In this document: one piece after another, positions 8,586 to 16,089 of the stretch
Layout of the letters: every line of letters begins with the position of its first letter
How positions within the stretch are numbered: position 1 is the first letter of the stretch
Assembly (NCBI RefSeq): GCF_900188005.1
Contig: NZ_FZNR01000012.1
Span: 124,001 to 188,000 of the forward strand
Reading direction: 5' to 3'
Origin: Actinoplanes regularis
Lineage (GTDB): Bacteria; Actinomycetota; Actinomycetes; Mycobacteriales; Micromonosporaceae
DNA length: 64,000 nt
Notes under the pieces: generated by a model
Database searches by the model: none
What the model was told of the DNA's origin: nothing
What the model saw: only the letters and a program-made list of their open reading frames with translations
Program-made: the position numbers and the translations under genes

Positions 8586-9814
8586 ACCGGCGCAGCCTGC
8601 TGGCCACCGGCGGCCTGGCCCTCGCCGCACCGATCGCCCCGGCAACCCGCCCGGCCGTACGGACCGGCATGGACCGGCTCGCCGCGGACGGCTGGGCCGC
8701 CGTCAAGGGTGAGCGCGTCGGCGTCGTCTCCAACCCGACCGGCGTGGACCGTGAATACCGGCACCTGGTCGACCGGATGCACGCCGACGGGGTGACCATC
8801 GGCGGCGTCTTCGGCCCGGAGCATGGATTCCGCGGCTCGGCGCAGGCCGGCGGCAGCGAGGGCACCGGCACCGACGCCCGCACCGGACTGACCGTCTACG
8901 ACGCCTACCTCGCCACCCAGGAGAAGTGGGAGCGGATGTTCACCGCGGCCGGGGTGCGCACGGTCGTCTTCGACCTCCAGGACGTCGGAGCGCGCTTCTA
9001 CACCTACATCTACACGCTGTACGACTCGATGGCCGCAGCCGCCCGGCTGGGCCTGCGCTACCTGGTCCTGGACCGGCCCAACCCGACCGGCGGGCGCGCG
9101 TACGGCCCGATGATGACCGACGGCTACACCTCCGGGGTCGGCCGGCTGAAGATCGTTCAGCAGCACGGGATGACGATCGGCGAGCTCGCCCGCTTCTACA
9201 ACGGCGAGTTCCTCTCCACCGGGGTAAACCTCGAGGTGATCACCTGCCGGGGCTGGCACGGGCGGCTCACCGCGCACGACCTCGACCTGCCATGGGTGCT
9301 GCCCAGCCCGAACATGCCCACCCCGGACACCGCGCTGGTCTACCCCGGCACCGGCATGTTCGAGGGGGTGTCCGCGCTCTCCGAGGGCCGGGGCACCACC
9401 CGGCCGTTCGAGCTGATCGGCGGGCCGGACTTCGACTACCGCTGGCGCGACCGGGTGGCGGCGCTGGACCTGGCCGGGGTGGAGTTCCGGGAGGCGTACT
9501 TCACGCCGACGTTCGGCAAGTTCACCGGGCAGCTGTGCGCCGGGGTCGAGGTGAAGGTGACCGACCCGGCCGCCTACGACCCGATCCGCACGGCGGTCGG
9601 CATGCTGGTCGAGGCCCGGCGGGAACCCGCGTTCACCTGGCGGGTGGACGGCACCAGGTACTGGATCGACCTGCTCACCGGGTCGCCGCGGCTGCGCACG
9701 ATGGTCGACGCCGGCGCCTGCGCCGACGACGTGACCGGAGCGTGGGCGGGGGAACTGGCCGCGTTCGAGCGGCGCCGCCGGCCGTACCTGCTCTACCCCC
9801 GGCCGGGGAAATGA
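8582..9814 (+). CDS. namZ: Exo-beta-N-acetylmuramidase NamZ (DUF1343, GH171)
   Basis: 410 residues. It matches the DUF1343/YbbC family throughout: GPEHGFRG with E80 as likely catalytic acid, FDLQDVGARFYTYIYT, SPNMPTPDTALVYPGT and EGRGTTRPFE. Bacillus NamZ releases MurNAc from the non-reducing end of MurNAc-GlcNAc. The N-terminus NRRSLLATGGLALAAP looks like a Tat export signal. It is coupled to nagZ by a 4-base overlap, so the two exo-enzymes that alternate along a glycan chain are made together. Its 3' end overlaps the convergent kinase gene by 22 bp. Confidence 0.92.
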   Translation: MNRRSLLATGGLALAAPIAPATRPAVRTGMDRLAADGWAAVKGERVGVVSNPTGVDREYRHLVDRMHADGVTIGGVFGPEHGFRGSAQAGGSEGTGTDARTGLTVYDAYLATQEKWERMFTAAGVRTVVFDLQDVGARFYTYIYTLYDSMAAAARLGLRYLVLDRPNPTGGRAYGPMMTDGYTSGVGRLKIVQQHGMTIGELARFYNGEFLSTGVNLEVITCRGWHGRLTAHDLDLPWVLPSPNMPTPDTALVYPGTGMFEGVSALSEGRGTTRPFELIGGPDFDYRWRDRVAALDLAGVEFREAYFTPTFGKFTGQLCAGVEVKVTDPAAYDPIRTAVGMLVEARREPAFTWRVDGTRYWIDLLTGSPRLRTMVDAGACADDVTGAWAGELAAFERRRRPYLLYPRPGK

Positions 9815-10779
9815 GGACTGCCGGTCAGCCGGGTGTGCACCACCGGCGGCACGGGGGCGCCGGTGAACCGGCCGACGGCGAGGGCGGCCGCACCTGCGGC
9901 GCCGTCGCGCGCCGGCCGGGGCTCGGTGCCGGTGCGCGCCAGCAAGCCGGCGCGCACCACCCGGCTGACCGGCCCGGAACTGAGCAGCACCGACCCGGCC
10001 AGCACCACGGTCGCGGCGGGCGGGGGCTCGACACTGTCGAAAGTGTGCAGCAGCCGGTCGGCGGCCGCCGCGCAGATCCGCCCGGCCACCGGATCGCCCG
10101 CCTCGGCCGCGGTGCTGACGAACGGCGCCAGCCGGCCGAGCGCGGCGGGCGGGACGGCGAAGGTCGCCGCGATCAACGCCTGCGCACGGCTCTCCGAAGT
10201 GTCCGCGCCGACCTCGAAGTGCCGGGAGAACTCCGCCACCAGGGTCGTCGGCTCGCCCCGGCCGTCGAGAGCGGCCAGGACCGCGCGCAGCGCCCCCACC
10301 CCGATCCAGACCGCGGAACCCTCGTCGCCCAGCAGCCAGCCGTAGCCGTCGCAGCGACGCCGCAGCACGCCGTCGCCGAACCGGGCGGCCAGCGCGCCGG
10401 TGCCGGAGAGCAGCAGCACCCCGTCCGGCTCGGCGGTGCCGGCCGCGTACGCGACCTCGATGTCGGTCACCGTCACCAGCTCGCCGCTGATCCCCGCCGC
10501 CCGCCAGGCCCGCTCGGCGGCCGCCCGGAACGCGGTTCGGCCGGCGCCGGCCGAACCGGCCGCGCCGACGACCCCCAACCCCACTTCGTCCGTACGATCG
10601 ATCGTGTCCAGCGCCGCGGCCAACGCCGCCCGCAGCGCCGCGCTCACCTCACCGCCGCTGCTGTTGCGGTTCGCCCCACCGGCCACACCCCGGCCCACCA
10701 CCTCGCCGTCGAGGGCCGCGACCACACACCGCGTGGTCGTGGCACCCGCGTCGACTCCGACCACCAACGCCGCGCTCAC
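9793..10779 (-). CDS. BadF/BadG-family amino-sugar kinase (MurK/GlcNAc kinase type)
   Basis: 328 residues with an actin-like ATPase fold: phosphate-1 loop DAGATTTRC near the N-terminus, a phosphate-2/adenosine motif LLLSGTGALAA, and GWLLGDEGSAVWIG, typical of N-acetylhexosamine kinases of the BadF/BadG/BcrA/BcrD family. Clostridial MurK of this family phosphorylates MurNAc and GlcNAc. Here it would supply MurNAc-6-phosphate to MurQ, a job done by a PTS permease (MurP) in Bacillus and E. coli; an ABC importer delivers unphosphorylated sugar, so a kinase is needed. GTG at 10779 lies six bases after TATTGT on the minus strand, a likely leaderless start. It is divergent from the RpiR-type regulator. 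Confidence 0.85.
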   Translation of the reverse strand: MSAALVVGVDAGATTTRCVVAALDGEVVGRGVAGGANRNSSGGEVSAALRAALAAALDTIDRTDEVGLGVVGAAGSAGAGRTAFRAAAERAWRAAGISGELVTVTDIEVAYAAGTAEPDGVLLLSGTGALAARFGDGVLRRRCDGYGWLLGDEGSAVWIGVGALRAVLAALDGRGEPTTLVAEFSRHFEVGADTSESRAQALIAATFAVPPAALGRLAPFVSTAAEAGDPVAGRICAAAADRLLHTFDSVEPPPAATVVLAGSVLLSSGPVSRVVRAGLLARTGTEPRPARDGAAGAAALAVGRFTGAPVPPVVHTRLTGSPHFPGRG

Positions 10780-10827
10780 AGGTGAACAATATTGACCAGC
10801 GACGCCGAGCCAAGGGAACCCTCCGCC
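10780..10827. promoter_or_regulatory. Divergent kinase/regulator promoter with CAATATTG palindrome
   Basis: The 48-bp region holds an 8-bp palindrome caatattg (10787-10794) overlapping the minus-strand -10 of the kinase gene (TATTGT, 10791-10786), with a TTGGCT-like -35 at 10813-10808. A regulator bound here would control the kinase and itself. The palindrome is not repeated in the amiE/nagZ region. Confidence 0.4.
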
Positions 10828-11721
10828 ATGTCGGGCCTTCCAGTCGAAACGGTCGTCAGAGCACGTGCCCTGCTGCCGTCCCTCTCCCCCGCCGAACAGC
10901 GGGTGGCCCAGGTCATCATCGACGAGGCGGCCACCGCGGCCCGGCTCACCATCACCGAACTCGCCGAGCGCGCCCGCTCCAGCGAGACCACGGTGATCCG
11001 GTTCTGCCGGGCGATGGGCTTCGCCGGCTACCCCGGACTGCGGCTCGCGCTCGCCGCCGAGGCCGGCCGCGCGTCCTCGTCGGACGACGCGGACCCGCCG
11101 GTGAGCAGCGACATCAGCGAGAGTGACGACCTCGACCAGGTGGTCAAGAAGATCGCCTTCGCGGACGCCCGGGCGGTCGAGGAGACCGCCTCCCAGATCG
11201 ACGTCGCGGTCCTCGAACAGGTGGTCGACGTAGTCGCCGGCGCCCGGCGGGTGGACATCTACGGTGTCGGCGCGAGCGCGTTCGTGGCCGCCGACTTCCA
11301 GCAGAAGCTGCACCGCATCGGCCGGATCTCGTACGCGTGGAGCGACATGCACCTGGCCCTGACCAGCGCCGCCCTGCTCGACGAGCGGGACGTGGCGTTC
11401 GGCATCTCGCACACCGGCACCACCGTCGACACCATCGAGGCGTTCGCCCAAGCGGGGCGCAACGGTGCCCGGACCGTCGCGCTGACCAACTTCCCCAGGT
11501 CACCGATCACCCGCGTCGCCGACCTGGTGCTGACCACCGCGGCCCGGGAGACCACGTTCCGCTCCGGCGCGACAGCCAGCCGGCTCGCCCAGCTCACCGT
11601 CATCGACTGCGTGTTCGTCGGCGTCGCCCAGCGCACCTACCAGCAGACCCGGGTCGCGCTCGACGCCACCTACGCCGCCGTCAGCGGACGGCGCGTGCGC
11701 ACGGACCGGAGGCGCGGATGA
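10828..11721 (+). CDS. murR: RpiR/MurR-family regulator (HTH + SIS)
   Basis: 297 residues. The N-terminal HTH_6 domain (LLPSLSPAEQRVAQVIIDEA, then RARSSETTVIRFCRAMGFAGY) is followed by a SIS sugar-isomerase domain (about 130-270; VDIYGVGASAFVAADF, ISHTGTTVDTIEA). SIS regulators sense phosphosugars; the neighbours suggest MurNAc-6-phosphate. The ATG at 10828 with caaggga upstream fits the usual RpiR N-terminus; an upstream TTG at 10792 would lie inside the promoter. Its last 12 codons (SGRRVRTDRRRG) and stop are recycled in the 62-bp repeats that follow. The TGA overlaps the ATG of the first mini-ORF. Confidence 0.85.
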   Translation: MSGLPVETVVRARALLPSLSPAEQRVAQVIIDEAATAARLTITELAERARSSETTVIRFCRAMGFAGYPGLRLALAAEAGRASSSDDADPPVSSDISESDDLDQVVKKIAFADARAVEETASQIDVAVLEQVVDVVAGARRVDIYGVGASAFVAADFQQKLHRIGRISYAWSDMHLALTSAALLDERDVAFGISHTGTTVDTIEAFAQAGRNGARTVALTNFPRSPITRVADLVLTTAARETTFRSGATASRLAQLTVIDCVFVGVAQRTYQQTRVALDATYAAVSGRRVRTDRRRG

Positions 11722-11783
11722 AGCCCGCAGACGAGGCGCTCGTCAACGGACGCCGCATGCGGACCGACCGGAGGCGCGGATGA
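11718..11783 (+). CDS. Mini-ORF 1, 21 codons, translationally coupled
   Basis: Encodes MKPADEALVNGRRMRTDRRR plus Gly. The first eight residues copy the start of MurQ (RPVDEAP) and the last twelve copy the tail of the RpiR-type regulator (GRRVRTDRRRG). It starts on the ATGA that ends the regulator gene and stops on the ATGA that starts mini-ORF 2. GGAGG lies 5 bases before its ATG. The product is very basic. Whether the peptide matters or only its translation does is unknown. Confidence 0.5.
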   Translation: MKPADEALVNGRRMRTDRRRG

Positions 11784-11841
11784 AGCCCGCAGACGAGGCG
11801 CTCGTCAACGGACGCCGCATGCGGACCGACCGGAGGCGCGG
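11718..11841 (+). repeat. Two perfect 62-bp tandem repeats spanning the regulator/murQ junction
   Basis: Copies at 11718-11779 and 11780-11841 are identical. Each starts with ATGAAGCCC and ends with a ggaggcgcgg ribosome-site block. The DNA before the first copy (end of the regulator gene) matches the unit's second half, and the DNA after the second copy (start of murQ) matches its first half, so the unit is a duplicated gene junction. Confidence 0.97.
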
Positions 11842-11845
11842 GTGA
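11780..11845 (+). CDS. Mini-ORF 2, 21 codons, identical to mini-ORF 1
   Basis: Same 21-residue peptide as mini-ORF 1. Its TGA overlaps the GTG of murQ (GTGA, 11842-11845), and the same GGAGG-5-start spacing is repeated before murQ. A ribosome finishing the regulator could therefore re-initiate three times in a row before entering murQ. Confidence 0.5.
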   Translation: MKPADEALVNGRRMRTDRRRG

Positions 11846-12747
11846 GGCCCGTGGACGAGGCGCCGCTGTCGCGGACCGAGCAACGCAACCCGCGCAGCGC
11901 CACGATCGACCGGATGTCCACGCCGGAGCTCCTGCACCTGATCAACGCCGAGGACCGGGAGGTGCCGGACGCGGTCGCCGGCGTGCTGCCGGAGCTGGCC
12001 GTCGCCGTCGACCTGGCCGTGACGGCGCTGGGCGGCGGGTGCCGGGTGCACTACTTCGGCGCCGGGACGTCCGGGCGGATCGCGGTGCTCGACGCGGCCG
12101 AGCTGATCCCCACGTTCGGGTTGGAGGCCGGTCGGGTGGTGGCGCATCTCGCGGGCGGGCCGGCGGCGCTCACCCGCTCGTCGGAGGCGGCCGAGGACGA
12201 CGAGAGCGCCGGCGCCTCGGCCGGCGGCGAGGTCGACCCGGGCGACCTCGCGGTCGGGGTCACGGCGAGCGGGCGGACGCCGTACGTCCGGGCCGCGCTG
12301 AGCGCCGCCCGGGCCCGCGGCGCGGCAACCGTCCTGGTCTCGGCGAATCCGGCGTCCCCGATCGCGGCCGGGGTGGACGTGCACGTCGCGCCGGACACCG
12401 GGCCCGAGGTCGTCACCGGCTCCACCCGGATGAAGGCCGGCACCGCCCAGAAGCTGGTCCTCAACGCGTTCTCGACGGCGACGATGGTCCGGCTCGGCCG
12501 CACCTACTCGAACCTGATGACCGACATGCTGGCCGTCAACGCCAAGCTGCGCGACCGCCAGCTGCGCATCCTGGCCGAGGCCACCGGCGCCGACCCGGAC
12601 CGCTGCCGCGCGGCCCTGCTGGCGGCCGGCGGCGACGCGAAGATCGCGGTCGTCTCCCTCATCGCCGGGGCCACCGTCGAGGCCGCCACCCGCGCCCTTA
12701 CCGAGACCGACGGCCACGTCCACCGCGCCCTACGCCTCCTGCCCTGA
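11842..12747 (+). CDS. murQ: N-acetylmuramic acid 6-phosphate etherase MurQ
   Basis: 301 residues, normal family length. SIS fold with the signature GAGTSGRIAVLDAAELIPTF; E87 corresponds to the catalytic Glu of E. coli MurQ. A second signature TGSTRMKAGTAQKLVLN lies near 195-210, and TYSNLMTDMLAVN follows. The enzyme cleaves the D-lactyl ether of MurNAc-6-phosphate, giving GlcNAc-6-phosphate and lactate, in the cytoplasm. It is the last gene of the regulator-mini-ORF-murQ chain and starts with GTG in a GTGA overlap. nagA and nagB are not in the window, so further catabolism is encoded elsewhere. Confidence 0.95.
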   Translation: MRPVDEAPLSRTEQRNPRSATIDRMSTPELLHLINAEDREVPDAVAGVLPELAVAVDLAVTALGGGCRVHYFGAGTSGRIAVLDAAELIPTFGLEAGRVVAHLAGGPAALTRSSEAAEDDESAGASAGGEVDPGDLAVGVTASGRTPYVRAALSAARARGAATVLVSANPASPIAAGVDVHVAPDTGPEVVTGSTRMKAGTAQKLVLNAFSTATMVRLGRTYSNLMTDMLAVNAKLRDRQLRILAEATGADPDRCRAALLAAGGDAKIAVVSLIAGATVEAATRALTETDGHVHRALRLLP

Positions 12748-12788
12748 CGGCTACGAGCCGGAACACCGTCGGCGGCCGGCCGATTCGA

Positions 12789-13208
12789 TCAGGGCTGCAG
12801 CCGCTTGCTGAAGAAGTGCTTCGTGGTTCCGCCCGGCATGCCCGGCAGCCGCCCGACCTCCTCATAGCCGCACTTCAGGTAGAAGCCAGGCGCCTGGAAG
12901 GACATGGTGGAGAGGACCACCCGGTCACACCCGCGCCGCCGGATCTCGGCCTCCGCGGCGGCCAACAGCCGCGCGCCCAGGCCCTGACCGCGATGCTCCC
13001 GCGAGAGCCAGAGCGACTCGATCCCGCCGCAACCGCCCCAGGTGTACCCGACGATCCCGCCGATGAGCGCACCGTCGTCGCCGAGGGCCCGGATGGAGAG
13101 CTGGGTTTCGTCGTCGGAGGCGATGGCCGCCTCGTTGATGCGGTCCAGCTCGTCGGAGAGCAGCTGCCGCAAGCCGGGGTCGTCCCGCCCGGTGGACATC
13201 GAGATCAT
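12789..13208 (-). CDS. GNAT-family N-acetyltransferase
   Basis: 139 residues, a single GNAT domain. The acetyl-CoA loop is RGQGLGARLL in the context SLWLSREHRGQGLGARLLAAA, and the C-terminal part GFYLKCGYEEVGRLPG is the usual final strand/helix. The substrate cannot be told. It starts at ATG 13208; ATG 13199 is also possible. It is convergent with murQ (41 bp apart), with no visible link to cell-wall salvage. Confidence 0.88.
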   Translation of the reverse strand: MISMSTGRDDPGLRQLLSDELDRINEAAIASDDETQLSIRALGDDGALIGGIVGYTWGGCGGIESLWLSREHRGQGLGARLLAAAEAEIRRRGCDRVVLSTMSFQAPGFYLKCGYEEVGRLPGMPGGTTKHFFSKRLQP

Positions 13209-13312
13209 GCCGGAATCCTGCCGAACTCCACCGCCGACGGCATCCGCATTACGCCCCGGGGAACGAGAATGGGCGCGGCCCACGCCACACCGGACTCGGT
13301 AGGGGGCGAGAC

Positions 13313-13975
13313 TCAGGGCCGGGCGAGCATCCCGGTCACCAGGCGCAGTTCGGCGTCGGAGAGCCCGCCGGGTTTGCGCACGGCGAACTCCCCGTCACAG
13401 ATCAGCACGTCATCGTCGCCGACCCAGCGGACGGGACTGTCCAGGAGCTGCCGGGCCACCCCGGCCGCCGCGGCGCCCGCCGCCCCGTTACCGACGGTGA
13501 GCAGGGCTTCGGCGACCATCTCGACCGCCGAGGGCGGCGCGTCGGCGTCACCGAGCGCGGGAAGGGCGACCAACAGCCGCTGCGGCGTGGTCGCGAGCCG
13601 GCTGAACTCCGCCCAGGACAGGCCGGGACCGTACCCGTGCCCCGCCCGGGCGGCGATCGAGATGGCCCGCCCGGGCGCCAGGACCACGTAGTCGTCCCCG
13701 CCCTCGCTGTCGGGCCCATGCCAGATGATCTCCACGAACCGATCGGAGATCGGGATGACCGGCCACCCGCCGGACTCCCGGATCTCGTCGTCGAACGCGT
13801 TCGTGTCGTGGTCGCCGTCGAAGAGCTCCCCGATCATCTCCGGGTCCGCACAGCCGTCGAACATGGCGGCCCAGAACACACTGCGGGTCAGCAGCGCGCT
13901 GCCGTCGGTGAGGACGCTCGCCAGAACACCGTCATATCGGCGCACGTAATCGGTCGCCTGCCCGTCGGTCAACAT
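13313..13975 (-). CDS. Hypothetical protein, 220 residues
   Basis: I do not recognise the family. Acidic and soluble, with no signal or membrane segment. The N-terminal half (YVRRYDGVLASVLTDG, FWAAMFDGCADPEMIGELFD) resembles small actinobacterial proteins of unknown role, and the middle (FVEIIWHGPDSEGGDDYVVL) looks like a beta-sheet core. It stands alone, convergent to nothing and upstream of the GNAT gene on the same strand with a 104-bp gap. Confidence 0.6.
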   Translation of the reverse strand: MLTDGQATDYVRRYDGVLASVLTDGSALLTRSVFWAAMFDGCADPEMIGELFDGDHDTNAFDDEIRESGGWPVIPISDRFVEIIWHGPDSEGGDDYVVLAPGRAISIAARAGHGYGPGLSWAEFSRLATTPQRLLVALPALGDADAPPSAVEMVAEALLTVGNGAAGAAAAGVARQLLDSPVRWVGDDDVLICDGEFAVRKPGGLSDAELRLVTGMLARP

Positions 13976-14015
13976 CAGGCTCAGCTTAAGCCAGCGGCCC
14001 CGCAGGAGTCGGCGA

Positions 14016-14915
14016 TCACCAGGACGGCGAGGCAGGTCGTACCGGAGCGGAGGTCAATCGGCGGGCGGAACGCCCGAAGCCCGGCAGCAACCGCTCGGTG
14101 ACCGACCGCCCGGCCGCCAGCTGTGCCGCGTAGCGGCGCCGGCGCTCCGCGAGGACCGCGGCGAGGAAGAAGTACGGCGGCGTGCCCGGCGGCGGGGGCG
14201 GCGACACCCGGGCGCCGACCTCCTCGGTCAGCATCCGCTCGAGTACGCCGCGGTGCGGCTCGCGCAGCTCGCCGGCGCGGGACAGGAACTGCCGCATCCG
14301 CGCCGCCAGCTCGTCGTCGACCGCCGACAGGTCGGTGACGGCCGCCCAGGAGGCGAGGGCGGCGGGCATCAGTGGGACGAACCGGAACGGCGCCGGCCGC
14401 CGCTCGTGCACGACCAGGGTCCCGGCCGCCAGGTCGCCGATGCGCCGGCCGTTCTCCGAGAAGAGCATCACGGTCAGGGCGACGGCCCAGGTCAGGAACG
14501 GTAGCAGCAGGCCGGGCCACTCGATCGTGAAACCGATCAGCGCCCGGGTGAAGGCGTGCCGGGCCCTGATCGGGCCGCCGTCCTCACGGATGACCCGCAG
14601 TCCCATCGCGGACTTCCCGGGGCTGCGGCCGTTGGTCCGGGTCTCGACGATCGTCGGGTAACCGATCATGACGAGCACGATCACGCTCCGGACCACCACC
14701 GCGACCAGGGCGTCGTCCACGATGCTCTCCGGCAGGATCAACAGGATGATCCGGGCGACGATCACCAGACCGAAGGCGACCACGGCCTGGACCAGGATGT
14801 CGATCCCCAGGGCGATCGCGCGGGAGCCGAGCCGGGCCGGCCGCAAATCGAGAGCTACCGCCTCAGCGGTGACCAGATCCGAAGCAGCAGCGTTCACCCG
14901 CACAGTGAACACCAC
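14016..14915 (-). CDS. RDD-family membrane protein
   Basis: 299 residues. The RDD domain occupies about residues 20-165: Arg at the first helix (RPARLGSRAIALGIDILVQ), two Asp-containing helices, NGRSPGKSAMGLRVIREDGG, and NGRRIGDLAAGTLVV at the end. Three or four membrane helices are followed by a 130-residue cytoplasmic tail rich in Arg and Pro. RDD proteins often accompany SpoIIM-like and MoxR/DUF58 genes, as here; the role is unknown, possibly transport or osmotic. It is divergent from the SpoIIM-like gene by 65 bp. Confidence 0.85.
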   Translation of the reverse strand: MVFTVRVNAAASDLVTAEAVALDLRPARLGSRAIALGIDILVQAVVAFGLVIVARIILLILPESIVDDALVAVVVRSVIVLVMIGYPTIVETRTNGRSPGKSAMGLRVIREDGGPIRARHAFTRALIGFTIEWPGLLLPFLTWAVALTVMLFSENGRRIGDLAAGTLVVHERRPAPFRFVPLMPAALASWAAVTDLSAVDDELAARMRQFLSRAGELREPHRGVLERMLTEEVGARVSPPPPPGTPPYFFLAAVLAERRRRYAAQLAAGRSVTERLLPGFGRSARRLTSAPVRPASPSW

Positions 14916-14980
14916 CGGGGCTCAACCCAGAACACCGCGTCCACTACGCTTCCGGGGCAACGAACGGCGGGGGCGGAAGA

Positions 14981-15973
14981 ATGATGGATCTCGACGCGTA
15001 TCTGGCGGAACGCGGAGGCGAGTGGCACCGGCTCGAGGTGCTGGCGAGCCGGCCGAAACTGCGGAGCCCGGCCGAGATCGACGAGCTGGTCGTGCTCTAC
15101 CAGCGGGCGGCGACGCACCTGTCGGTGCTGCGCAGCCGAAACCCGGACCCGGTGATGCTGGCCGACCTGTCGCGCCTGGTGCTGGCCGGCCGGGCCGCCG
15201 TCACCCGCAGCAACGGCGGCGGTCTCTCCTGGCGGCCCCTCGCCGAGTTCTTCGCCTACCGCCTGCCCGGCGCGCTGTACCGGACCCGCCGCTGGTGGGG
15301 CACGATCGCCGTGCTGGTGGTCGCGGCCACGACGGCCCTGACCTGGTACCTGGCCGGTAACCCGGACACACTCGCGCTGTTCGCCGACGACGCGACCATC
15401 GACAAGGTGGTCGGCAAGGAGTTCGTCGGCTACTACAGCGAGTACCAGGCGCAGAACTTCGCCCTGCAGGTGTGGACCAACAACGCGCTGCTCACCGCCC
15501 AGTGCCTGGCCTCCGGCGTGCTCATCCTGCCGGTGTTCTACCTGCTCTGGGAGAACCTGCTCAACACCGGCGTGGTCGCCGCGATGATGGTCAGCCGCGA
15601 CGCCGGCGACACCCTGCTGATCTACCTGGCACCGCACGGCCTCCTGGAGATCACCTGCCTGTTCGTCGGAGCCGGGGTGGGTCTGCGGATCGGCTGGTCG
15701 TGGATCGCGCCGGGCCCGCTGCAGAGCCGGCGGCAGTCACTGGTCGCCTGGGTCCGGGAGGGCATGGTGGTCGCGGTCGGCATGGCGGCGGCCCTGGCGA
15801 TCGCCGGTTTCCTGGAGGGCTTCGTGACCCCGTCGGCGCTGCCGGCGCCGGTCCGGGTCGGCATCGGCGCCGTCGTCTGGCTCGGCTTCCTCTCCTACGC
15901 CCTGCTCTGGGGCCGCGAGGCGAACGAGCGGCGGCCGGTCGGTCCGGACAGCGCCGACCTCCCGACCGCCTGA
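14981..15973 (+). CDS. Stage II sporulation protein M-like (DUF95) membrane protein
   Basis: 330 residues. A soluble helical N-terminus (1-95) is followed by about six membrane helices, with family features in NNALLTAQCLASGVLILPVF, NTGVVAAMMVSRD and LLIYLAPHGLLEITCLFVGA. In Bacillus SpoIIM takes part in peptidoglycan remodelling at engulfment; in non-endospore actinobacteria the DUF95 protein travels with RDD and MoxR genes and its role is not known. ATG at 14981 with ggggcgg a few bases upstream. It is convergent to the DUF58 gene, with a dispersed repeat in the gap. Confidence 0.85.
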   Translation: MMDLDAYLAERGGEWHRLEVLASRPKLRSPAEIDELVVLYQRAATHLSVLRSRNPDPVMLADLSRLVLAGRAAVTRSNGGGLSWRPLAEFFAYRLPGALYRTRRWWGTIAVLVVAATTALTWYLAGNPDTLALFADDATIDKVVGKEFVGYYSEYQAQNFALQVWTNNALLTAQCLASGVLILPVFYLLWENLLNTGVVAAMMVSRDAGDTLLIYLAPHGLLEITCLFVGAGVGLRIGWSWIAPGPLQSRRQSLVAWVREGMVVAVGMAAALAIAGFLEGFVTPSALPAPVRVGIGAVVWLGFLSYALLWGREANERRPVGPDSADLPTA

Positions 15974-15988
15974 AGAGCAGTTCACATT

Positions 15989-16084
15989 CATTTCCCGGTA
16001 CGACCTGTGGGGCCCCGTGACCAGGCCTCGCGGCCGAGCCCCGTGCCGGTCCCGCGCGGCGTCGCCGCCACCGCGGGCCGCGGC
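15989..16084 (+). repeat. Dispersed ~97-bp repeat, copy A
   Basis: This 96-bp intergenic segment aligns with 55833-55930. Shared blocks include cggtacgacc, gccccgtg, aggcctc, gccgtgccggtc-type sequence and gggccgcggc at the end, with small indels; I estimate near 78% identity by eye. Both copies lie between convergent genes and in the same orientation. No ORF or clear T-tailed hairpin is seen. Confidence 0.75.
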
Positions 16085-16089
16085 GCGCC

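Noticed and set aside
10792..10794. TTG as start of the RpiR-type gene
   Set aside because: It lies inside the kinase -10 and the CAATATTG palindrome; ATG 10828 has a ribosome site and fits the family.
15991..16084. Rho-independent terminator in repeat copy A
   Set aside because: Short stems are present but not conserved with copy B and no T-tract follows.
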